The notes under the pieces are model-generated. The model did not search any database. It saw only the letters and a list, made by a program, of their open reading frames with translations, and was not told the origin of the DNA. A stretch of 64,000 bases of DNA from Neptuniibacter victor (GTDB taxonomy: Bacteria > Pseudomonadota > Gammaproteobacteria > Pseudomonadales > Balneatricaceae): positions 1,116,001 to 1,180,000 of the forward strand of contig AP025763.1 in NCBI GenBank assembly GCA_027943745.1, given 5' to 3'. The translations under genes were made by a program, and so were the position numbers. This document shows positions 56,811 to 64,000 of the stretch, in pieces (the first letter of the stretch is position 1; each line of letters opens with the position of its first letter).

Positions 56811-58244
56811 ATGCTGTTTAACAAACTCCCTGATGACTTGTTTTTGCCTTTGTCGGGTCAAAATAGGCAAGTTTACCAGGCTGTACTAATTTCTTTAGCT
56901 GACTTGTTCTTTGATGAAGATCTAGTCGACCCTTTCGTTCCAAAAGATCTCGTACGCTCGACGATAGAGAGTGCTGTTGTTCGCCTAGGCGTGCGTCGTT
57001 GGGAACCTGAAGAGGGTGACACGGAGGAAGAGTTACAAGATGTTCCTCGTTCTACCGCTGAATATACGAGCCGTATTTACCGACGTTTAGTGGTCACCGG
57101 TTGGTTAGAAGAGGAGCAGCGTATCTATCGCACTTATGTTCTTCTTTCTCCAGCGAATAGTTTCTTACTACGAACATTAGTCTCAATTTCTAATTTAGAA
57201 AAGCGTAGCTATGGTGGCGCCGTACTGAATGTCTTGAGTTCACTAGAGTCAGCGATTAATGATCCTCAAGGGCGTGGTATTACGCTCTCTGAAGCGGCTC
57301 AAACCGCGTCTGATTTTAGTGCACACTTAACAGATATGATGCTTGGTTTGCGTGAGCTTAAAATTAATCTATCGTTGACCAATAATCCGCAAGAGATAGT
57401 TCGTAATTTCTTTGATAGGTTTGTAGAGCATATACTTGTCTCTGACTACAAAACCTTAAAGACAAAAAACAATCCGTTCCGTTTTCGTCAGCAGATTCTG
57501 TCTCATCTACGTGATCTTCAGTTTGATACCTTGAAACTCGAACAGTTGATTATTCACTATCAAGAGCAGTTTGAAGTGGATATACATGATGCTGAAGCGC
57601 GTGTTCATCAGCATATTAATCGCATTATCCGAATATTTGAGTCAGTCGATCAGCGTTTAGCAACGATCGATGATTTCCGCTACCGCTTAGAAAAACGTGT
57701 ATCGGATACCGTTCGGTATATGGATAAAACCACTCCAGGTATGGCTTCACGCTTATCTCGTGTTATCGCTGACATCGCGAAAAAGGATGGCCGTGAGATA
57801 CCTCGTGTTAAAACATTAGAAACGGTTGGCTTCTTAGCGCCGGGCAGTGTTCGTGCGCCTGTTAAACGCCGGACTACTGCTGAACCAAGAGTTATTACTA
57901 AGCAAGAGATTGATCCTAAAGTACTTCATTTACGTCAGTTATTTAAAGAATATAAAGAGCGTAGAGAGGTTAAAATCGATCGTGTTGAGGCTTATTTAGA
58001 GCGGCATTTAATGGGTCGTGATATGGCAAATGCGAAAGATTTTGAAATAGATTCAATAGAAGATTACATCTGTTTTAGTTACATCAGACATATGAAGTCC
58101 ATGGGCAAAAAAGCGAGAAAAACCAGCGAACGCTACGATATCAGTTTTCAAGAAAACTACGTGAGTGTTGCCGATATGGTTGAATGTCGGGACTTTTGCA
58201 TAACAAGAAAAGATCATTCAAAGGACGTTTTAAATGCTAGGTGA
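56811..58244 (+). CDS. mksF: MksF / JetA-like condensin subunit (kleisin)
   Basis: 477 residues. The protein matches the Wadjet JetA/MksF type (DUF5716): N-terminal winged-helix-like part ([20 protein letters not shown]), a middle helical region with [19 protein letters not shown], and a C-terminal part with [17 protein letters not shown]. In MksBEF and Wadjet condensins this subunit is the kleisin that closes the SMC ring. The stop overlaps the mksE start by 11 bases. The upstream terminator after the adhesin gene makes this the first gene of its operon. Confidence 0.85.
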   Translation: MLFNKLPDDLFLPLSGQNRQVYQAVLISLADLFFDEDLVDPFVPKDLVRSTIESAVVRLGVRRWEPEEGDTEEELQDVPRSTAEYTSRIYRRLVVTGWLEEEQRIYRTYVLLSPANSFLLRTLVSISNLEKRSYGGAVLNVLSSLESAINDPQGRGITLSEAAQTASDFSAHLTDMMLGLRELKINLSLTNNPQEIVRNFFDRFVEHILVSDYKTLKTKNNPFRFRQQILSHLRDLQFDTLKLEQLIIHYQEQFEVDIHDAEARVHQHINRIIRIFESVDQRLATIDDFRYRLEKRVSDTVRYMDKTTPGMASRLSRVIADIAKKDGREIPRVKTLETVGFLAPGSVRAPVKRRTTAEPRVITKQEIDPKVLHLRQLFKEYKERREVKIDRVEAYLERHLMGRDMANAKDFEIDSIEDYICFSYIRHMKSMGKKARKTSERYDISFQENYVSVADMVECRDFCITRKDHSKDVLNAR

Positions 58245-59034
58245 TCTGCAGAAAATTATCGGTCGTAGTGATCAGTATCAAGCGAGTGATTTTAGCCGAG
58301 CAGCCAATCAGTTGCTAACAAATCAGTTCCTCTATGCGGAACGTCCAGGGCATCGAGAAAGTTACTTCTTAGTGTCGTCCCACGTAGATTATTTTACCAA
58401 TCTATTTGAGGCGATTGGCTGGACGTTTGTTCACCAGCCTGATGAAGCTTACATGGGTATATTGCCAAAAGGCGAAGAGCGCTTTATGCGTTTACGTTTA
58501 GATGAATCCTTGTTGCTGCTTTGTATTCGTCAGCAATATGAGCAGCGTTTGGAAAGCTTTGAAGTTGAAGCAGGACAAGCCTATACCAGTACAGATGATC
58601 TTTTAACACTGTATGAAAACCTGACGCGCAAAGAGATTCCTAACGAAACGCGCCTAAAAGAGATATTGTCTCTGTTTTCACGACACGGTGTTATTGAGCG
58701 TGGTAAACCGGATGAGATGGACCCTAAAAACATCCCATTAAAAATTAATCCGGTGATCCGTCAAGTGGTTGTGGAGGACTTTATCCGCCAGCTTGAAGGT
58801 TTATGTGATCCTGAAGAGCAAGAAAATGAAGCGTTGCTCGAGGTTTCACTCGATGATGAGGTCACTGCCGAAGCGAGAGTGACGCCTTCTAATGAGATAG
58901 AAAGTGCAGAACCTGTTGATAACAATGATGATGTGGAACAAGAGTCCTCAGAAGAGCAAAACGCTAAGCCTGAAACGGATACAGTTTTAACTGATGAAAG
59001 AAATGCTGATGAAGAAGAGGTAACTGCACAATGA
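58234..59034 (+). CDS. mksE: MksE / JetB-like condensin subunit
   Basis: 266 residues. The first 195 form a DUF4194-type MksE/JetB domain with [21 protein letters not shown] and an L/D-rich middle. The last 65 are very acidic ([20 protein letters not shown]), an unusual tail that could be disordered. AAAGGA precedes the ATG. It overlaps mksF by 11 bases and mksB by four, so the operon is coupled. The partner assignment comes mostly from gene order. Confidence 0.82.
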   Translation: MLGDLQKIIGRSDQYQASDFSRAANQLLTNQFLYAERPGHRESYFLVSSHVDYFTNLFEAIGWTFVHQPDEAYMGILPKGEERFMRLRLDESLLLLCIRQQYEQRLESFEVEAGQAYTSTDDLLTLYENLTRKEIPNETRLKEILSLFSRHGVIERGKPDEMDPKNIPLKINPVIRQVVVEDFIRQLEGLCDPEEQENEALLEVSLDDEVTAEARVTPSNEIESAEPVDNNDDVEQESSEEQNAKPETDTVLTDERNADEEEVTAQ

Positions 59035-62000
59035 AGCAGCTAAACCGCATTATCATGGTTAACTGGTATGTATTGGGTGCAGTTGAAATTCCAATTAAAG
59101 GCAATGTCGCAGTTGTTGGTCCAAATGGCTCAGGTAAATCTTCATTACTAGATGCGATTCAAACTGTTCTGATGGGTGGTAACAAGCGTCATTTAAGCTT
59201 CAATGCTTCTGCCGGCGAGAAGAGTGAACGTAGCCTTCGTACTTATTGTCTAGGTTTCTTGGACGACGATGGAAAAAAGAATACTGCTCGCCAAGATTCC
59301 CTGTGTTACTTAGCGCTCAGTTTTTTTGATACTGAAACGTTAAAAGAAACTACCGTTGGCGTAGCGATCAGTGCTTCCACAGCATCGGCTGATGAAGACG
59401 TGTTGGGACGGTTTATCCTGCCTGACTGTGCTGTTACTTTAGATGACTTTACCGAAAAAACCGGTGAAGGTCGGTTACCAAAGTCCTGGGATCATGTGCG
59501 TGGACATTTGTTAAAACAATGCCCAGAGATGATTTTGGAGAAACGTTCTAGTCGATTTGTGCGTGAGCTTGTAACTCAACTGAGTTATGACCCCCAGATG
59601 CCAAACGATGATGATAAGTTCGTTAAGAACTTTAAGAACGCGTTAAAGTTTGTCCCTATCGACAGCCCTACACGTTTTATCCGCGAATTTGTTTTGGATG
59701 AAAATATTGTACATGTGGGGGCGTTTCGTAAGTCGCTAGATGAATATCGTGCGATGGAAACGAAAACCCGTGAAGTCGCTAATCGCATTGGTGAACTTGA
59801 GAAAGTACAAGAGCTTTGCAATGGCATACAACGTAATGTCAAAAATGCGGCCGAATACGAATGGGTTGTTCATGAAACGCGCTTTGAAAATGCAGACCTT
59901 AAAAAAGAGGATGCAGCAGAGCGTTTAGATGACAACCAAGAGAAAGAGATTGAGCTGCAAAAGGATCTGGAAGGTAAAAGCGAAGAGCTTAACCAGATTA
60001 TGCAGAATTTAGCGGATGCGCGAGCAGAGCTAAATACTTCAGATTCAGCGCATAAAGTGAAGGCGCTTGAGTCCTCTATTACTGCAAAAACCCATGAGGT
60101 AAATGTTGTAAAAGAGCGGATTCAAGGGGTGTACAACTTGATGCGTACTACGGTCAGTTTTGCTGAAAATAGTGAGCTTCTACCAGAAAAGTTTGTGCCT
60201 GTTGTCGAGCAGTGTGTTGAGCAGTGGCGATCTGGTCAAGATATCATGGCGGATCTCTGGCCTCAGTCTCCAGTTGAGGTTGATAATGTGCTCGATAACC
60301 TTAAACGTCAGGTTGAAGGTGTACGCCGAGAAGTCGCGCGTCGTTATGAGCATTCTGTTATCCGTATAAACGAACTGCGTTCAGATATACAGAATCAGAA
60401 GAGTGCCGTTGAATCGCTAAGACAAGGACACGCGCCTGTTCGTCGCAATACCCGTGAGCTGATGGAACTGCTTCAAGAATACGGTATTGAATCAACACCT
60501 ATCTGTGAGTTAGCCGATATTAATGATGATAAATGGCGTATCGCTATAGAGTCGTTTTTAGGTGCACGTCGTGAAGCGTTGATCGTTGATCCTGATCGAG
60601 TCAAAGAGGCGATCACACTGTATCGACGTAAAGGTCGTCATCTAAAAGGTTGTCGTATCGTTAACACGACCAAATCAGGTGAATGGTTGAGTCGCTATAA
60701 AGCGGGGTCGCTTGCGCACTTCATTGATACTGATAATGATCATGCTCGTGCCTATATGAACCGTGCTTTAGGCGGCGTGATGGCCGTTGAAACAGAAACT
60801 GAGTTATTACGTCATGAAAGAGCGCTGACATACGATTGTATGTTGCAGACAGAAGGCTCAACGACTTCGATCAATGAACAACAGCCAATCATGGGAATTC
60901 GTCGTCGATCTGATCAGGCTGCCTTGCAAGGCAAGCAGGTTGATCAGTTAGTTACGGAGTTTACGCAATTAGGTAAGAACCATGATGCGCTTGAGAAGCT
61001 TAGAGATGCGTTGATTACGCTGAATAACGGTTTGGATAACGTTAATGAGCGAGTGTTTGATTTAGTCAATCAGCGAGAACAGCTAACGACTGAAATCGAT
61101 GGCCAACGTCAAGCGATTACAGATCTCCGTAACCAAGATGATACGGGCATCCAGCAGCGTATTGCTGATTGTGTTGCAGAGCAGAAAGAAACCGAACAGA
61201 TGCAGCGTACTCTAATGGATAAGCTGCAGAAAGTTCGAACGTCTATCATTAAAGACAATGCAGCATTAGAAGTACTAAGCCAAGAGCTAGAAGAGCACGC
61301 GGCGGCACGAACAGTTTGTGAAGGCAATCCTGATTACGATGCTCAGTCTGCGCAAGAAAAACGCGATTATTTGGATGAAAGTTGTTTGGGCGAGCTAGAG
61401 CGAATTATTTTTGAAGCGGCAAAGAAAGCCCAATCTGAACTTTCATTGCACGAGAAAAAGAAAAACGCTGTGCGAGATGGTGTGGCGCAGTATAAAGCTA
61501 AATACCATGGTGGCGGTTTAAGTCATCAACAGCTAGATAAAGTGACACCAGATTCAACCCATGAAGAGCTATCTGCTTTTGTTGATGAAACCGTTCAAGC
61601 ATTAAAAGATTCAGAGTTAGCTAATTATAGCCAGAAAGCAGAGAGAGCTCGTTTAGAAGCTGAAACCGCTTTCCGGTCAGACTTTGTCGCGCATTTGAAT
61701 GATCAAATTAACAAAATTAAAGATCTAATACGTGAATTGAATCAGCATTTGAAAGGGCGACCATTCCATAAGGAGATGTATAGCTTTGAGATGATGCCAA
61801 ATCCTGAATTGAAAGATATTCTGGAGTTGGTCGAGGCATATACGCAAATGGATTCGGCAAATGTCGGTTCACTCTTTGATCTGAAGTTTGACAGTGAAAA
61901 ACCACATAATGATGCGTTAACCAAAATCCATGAAGTACTTAAGGATGAAGGTGAGAGCAGCTTGTTACAAGATTACCGGAACTTCTATAACTTTGAATTG

Positions 62001-62480
62001 GTTGTAAAAGACCTAGATGGTAATCGCAAAACGACATTAACACAGCGTATTAAAACGGGTTCTGGTGGTGAGCATCAAGTGCCGTTTTATGTTGCGATAG
62101 CTGCTGCACAAGGTGCAACTTATCGTTTACGTGAAGGCAGTGATGGTAAGCCTTTAGGTGGCATGAGCTTGTCTGTTTTCGATGAAGCGTTTAACAAACT
62201 TGATTCTGAAAATACGGTTACTTCACTCGGCTTTATGAGTGATTTAGGCTTGCAGACAATTATTGCAGCACCGGATGAGAAGTATTCGTTATTGAGTTCA
62301 TGTATGGATACGATTATTAACGTTTGCCGTGATGGCCGTGTGGTTGATCTGGATGTTGAATTTCCGACACTGCAAGGGCGAGAACTACTGAATTCCGATA
62401 ATCCGTTAAAGATGATGGCTGCTTTAGAGGCCGAAGAGATGGCTGATCGTGCTGAGCAGGAAGAACCTCAGCCTGCTTAG
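59031..62480 (+). CDS. mksB: MksB / JetC-like SMC ATPase
   Basis: 1149 residues. Walker A is GPNGSGKSS with Lys36; the ABC signature is [11 protein letters not shown] (residues 1010 on); Walker B is [12 protein letters not shown] with Asp1051-Glu1052. Long coiled coils flank a central hinge-like region. The ATPase motifs are intact, so the complex should be active. Such SMC-kleisin complexes compact the chromosome (MksB) or restrict plasmids (Wadjet JetC with the JetD nuclease). SbcC-like annotation is a common but less exact label. A UUCG-loop terminator ends the operon. Confidence 0.9.
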   Translation: MKQLNRIIMVNWYVLGAVEIPIKGNVAVVGPNGSGKSSLLDAIQTVLMGGNKRHLSFNASAGEKSERSLRTYCLGFLDDDGKKNTARQDSLCYLALSFFDTETLKETTVGVAISASTASADEDVLGRFILPDCAVTLDDFTEKTGEGRLPKSWDHVRGHLLKQCPEMILEKRSSRFVRELVTQLSYDPQMPNDDDKFVKNFKNALKFVPIDSPTRFIREFVLDENIVHVGAFRKSLDEYRAMETKTREVANRIGELEKVQELCNGIQRNVKNAAEYEWVVHETRFENADLKKEDAAERLDDNQEKEIELQKDLEGKSEELNQIMQNLADARAELNTSDSAHKVKALESSITAKTHEVNVVKERIQGVYNLMRTTVSFAENSELLPEKFVPVVEQCVEQWRSGQDIMADLWPQSPVEVDNVLDNLKRQVEGVRREVARRYEHSVIRINELRSDIQNQKSAVESLRQGHAPVRRNTRELMELLQEYGIESTPICELADINDDKWRIAIESFLGARREALIVDPDRVKEAITLYRRKGRHLKGCRIVNTTKSGEWLSRYKAGSLAHFIDTDNDHARAYMNRALGGVMAVETETELLRHERALTYDCMLQTEGSTTSINEQQPIMGIRRRSDQAALQGKQVDQLVTEFTQLGKNHDALEKLRDALITLNNGLDNVNERVFDLVNQREQLTTEIDGQRQAITDLRNQDDTGIQQRIADCVAEQKETEQMQRTLMDKLQKVRTSIIKDNAALEVLSQELEEHAAARTVCEGNPDYDAQSAQEKRDYLDESCLGELERIIFEAAKKAQSELSLHEKKKNAVRDGVAQYKAKYHGGGLSHQQLDKVTPDSTHEELSAFVDETVQALKDSELANYSQKAERARLEAETAFRSDFVAHLNDQINKIKDLIRELNQHLKGRPFHKEMYSFEMMPNPELKDILELVEAYTQMDSANVGSLFDLKFDSEKPHNDALTKIHEVLKDEGESSLLQDYRNFYNFELVVKDLDGNRKTTLTQRIKTGSGGEHQVPFYVAIAAAQGATYRLREGSDGKPLGGMSLSVFDEAFNKLDSENTVTSLGFMSDLGLQTIIAAPDEKYSLLSSCMDTIINVCRDGRVVDLDVEFPTLQGRELLNSDNPLKMMAALEAEEMADRAEQEEPQPA

Positions 62481-62497
62481 GGATTAACCAACAATCA

Positions 62498-62523
62498 AAA
62501 GGTTCCTTCGGGAGCCTTTTTTT
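62498..62523 (+). terminator. Intrinsic terminator after mksB
   Basis: AAGGTTCC-ttcg-GGAGCCTT stem (one T-G pair) with a stable TTCG tetraloop, then a T-run. Confidence 0.9.
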
Positions 62524-62533
62524 ATGTTGAGTA

Positions 62534-63229
62534 TTATTTAGCCGTGCTTTTTTTAAGTCGTGGTTTTGGCCATGCCAGTACCGGTTTTAGGCTGATAAAG
62601 GGCTGCTTTCCTCTGAATATATGCAAACGCCCTCCATGCATTTGGCCAATACATTGTTCTACAGGATCTAACAGAATAAGAGAGATCTCTTGAAGCGAAG
62701 GTGGTTCAAGATTGTTAGTGCGCTGCTGTTCTGATGGCAATAAGCGTTGCTCATTCTTAAGGCTTGAAAATTGCTGATGGCTGATCATTCGGTTAATGCT
62801 GACTGCATCCCAAATATCTGGCAGCGCTGCTAAGGGTTGTAAAATACCTATATTTGTTGGGGCAACAAGACAACGTTCACGGCTGAAATATTTACGAACG
62901 CTTAAATCTGTATGTGTTTTAAGTAAGGAGTTGTCACGGACATTGCTTCCAAACTCCATTTTTTCTAGGCCATCAATAATGGTATGGAGGTTCCAGTTGC
63001 AACCTTTTATAAGGCGCCATACAGGCTCCATACTCGTCCGTGATCCCAAACTATATTTGATGGCATCTTGAACGAGTGTGTTTTGGGGTAACAATGTTAT
63101 TTTTAGGAATGTAGATTGGAAATCTAATAAACACTCTGGGGATGAGATAAAGCAATAGGGCGCTTCTCTTCGGCAAAAGGCCATCCATTCGTCACGTGTG
63201 TTGAGTTGTTCAAGTACAGGAATAATCAC
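62534..63229 (-). CDS. Hypothetical protein, 231 residues
   Basis: Starts with GTG at 63229 (AGG upstream) as MIIPVLEQLNTRDEWMAFCR. No family, signal or membrane segment recognised. It is convergent with mksB and divergent from the next gene, so it is not part of the mks operon. No TOPRIM-like DxD or Glu motif is visible, so it is not a disguised MksG/JetD. Confidence 0.65.
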   Translation of the reverse strand: MIIPVLEQLNTRDEWMAFCRREAPYCFISSPECLLDFQSTFLKITLLPQNTLVQDAIKYSLGSRTSMEPVWRLIKGCNWNLHTIIDGLEKMEFGSNVRDNSLLKTHTDLSVRKYFSRERCLVAPTNIGILQPLAALPDIWDAVSINRMISHQQFSSLKNEQRLLPSEQQRTNNLEPPSLQEISLILLDPVEQCIGQMHGGRLHIFRGKQPFISLKPVLAWPKPRLKKSTAK

Positions 63230-63413
63230 GTTATGGCCTAGAAAAAGTGCTGTTAGTTATACGGGTCAACAGTAGTAAGCTAAAAATCCACATTCAGTCA
63301 GTGTAAACTGCGCCTCTTTGCCCCTAGTCGGATCGTACTGACCTGTTATGATGGGTTTAATATGGCAAATGTAATGTTACCCGCGAGTATATCGAAAGCT
63401 AAGGATAAGAACC

Positions 63414-63779
63414 ATGAAGTTACTAAACCGTTCAGCATTTGTCGTATTACCTAAAGCTCCTTTTGCTGAGTGGAGTAATCAACTCGATGTTGATGCTGAC
63501 GGATTACACCAGTGCTTATCCCTCGAAGAGCAGCGACGAGAGGGAACAGTATACCTAATTGCTGAAGTTAGCTCTGATGCCGATTTTACTAAAGCACTTG
63601 CAGAGCATTGGTTACAAATATTTCAGAATGAGCTATCTGCGTGGGATGAGTTAGGCGATTGTTGGCCGCATAGTTTGAGCATTGATATGTTTAAAGAGTG
63701 GTTTGATGTATATCCTCAAATTATGGCGCTTGATCTTAGTAAACAACCGTTAATGTTGGCCAATTTAGACGATGTGTAA
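63414..63779 (+). CDS. Hypothetical protein, 121 residues
   Basis: Soluble, acidic protein beginning MKLLNRSAFVVLPKAPFAEW. Sequence style (Trp-rich helices, LQIFQNELSAWDELGDCWP) recalls small gammaproteobacterial proteins of unknown role, but I cannot name it. Upstream of and close to the DUF3422 gene on the same strand (15 bases), so likely cotranscribed. Confidence 0.7.
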   Translation: MKLLNRSAFVVLPKAPFAEWSNQLDVDADGLHQCLSLEEQRREGTVYLIAEVSSDADFTKALAEHWLQIFQNELSAWDELGDCWPHSLSIDMFKEWFDVYPQIMALDLSKQPLMLANLDDV

Positions 63780-63794
63780 GTAGGGAGAAGTTAG

Positions 63795-64000
63795 ATGGAA
63801 CAACCGGTAAATCCTCATGGATTACAGATGCACCCTATGCGAGGTGCACTTTATAATGAGCTGCATTCACGCCCATTTCAGGTTATTCCTAGTCCTGCCC
63901 GTATTACCCATCTTGCTGTCATGTGCGATTCGGAAGAGAGCCTTCAACAGTTTGAGCATTTAAAAACACTGTACGAGCACTTCGGTCATTCTGTGCCCGA
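63795..64000 (+). CDS. DUF3422 family protein, N-terminal part (3' end outside window)
   Basis: 68 residues before the window ends. AGGGAG lies seven bases before the ATG. The segment HPMRGALYNELHSRPFQVI followed by PSPARITHLAVMCD matches the N-terminal DUF3422 pattern (HPLR..L..ELHARP). These proteins are about 400 residues with C-terminal membrane segments; function unknown. Confidence 0.82.
   Translation, partial: MEQPVNPHGLQMHPMRGALYNELHSRPFQVIPSPARITHLAVMCDSEESLQQFEHLKTLYEHFGHSVP

Noticed and set aside
62534-63229. Missing MksG/JetD nuclease of the mks operon
   Set aside because: Opposite strand, no TOPRIM-like acidic motifs and after a terminator.

Overview
The window reads as chromosomal DNA of a marine gammaproteobacterium, most like the Oceanospirillaceae group (Neptunomonas / Neptuniibacter / Marinobacterium relatives). 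The basis is moderate GC, the dnaX-ybaB-recR and rnd-ycgL-ycgN gene orders, a LapA-type adhesin with an N-terminal retention module, and an MksFEB condensin. The genus is inference from protein style; no 16S gene is present.

Layout. (1) 1-7601: end of a cobalamin operon: cobN (5' end cut by the window), cobQ, cbiB, cobD and a long CbiX with a His-rich tail. (2) 7812-13893: small genes: membrane and YjbR-type proteins, CreA lipoprotein, HPP membrane protein facing a TetR regulator with two palindromic operators, a short DUF2986 gene, a peroxiredoxin, a cold-shock protein with a strong promoter and long leader, two small unknowns and a DUF445 protein. (3) 14059-20094: aldehyde dehydrogenase, EamA exporter facing a LysR regulator across a perfect palindrome, an exported methyltransferase-like protein, a TrmK-like methyltransferase, pyrC. 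(4) 20301-27047: two membrane PAS/GGDEF/EAL proteins, the first broken by a one-base frameshift. (5) 27160-32001: dnaX (with an apparent programmed -1 frameshift site), ybaB, recR, rnd, ycgL, ycgN. (6) 32236-39510: rpsA, an unknown membrane-anchored coiled-coil protein, prc, an FKBP lipoprotein, apeB, and four tRNAs (two Pro-TGG, two Asn-GTT). (7) 39826-56622: one 5598-residue adhesin gene with 31 near-identical Calx-beta-like repeats, then PA14-like, cadherin-like, VWA and RTX/type I secretion regions. (8) 56811-62480: mksF-mksE-mksB (JetABC-like) with no visible mksG/jetD. (9) 62534-64000: an unknown, a second unknown, and the start of a DUF3422 gene.

How the parts may work together. The adhesin carries a TAAG motif at residues 106-109, placed as in LapA proteins cut by the periplasmic protease LapG. 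LapG is controlled by c-di-GMP through LapD, so the two c-di-GMP enzymes at 20-27 kb could bear on adhesin retention, though LapD, LapG and the type I exporter are not in this window. The most interesting items are the mosaic, concertedly evolving repeat array, the MksFEB operon without its nuclease, the dnaX frameshift cassette and the split diguanylate cyclase/phosphodiesterase gene.
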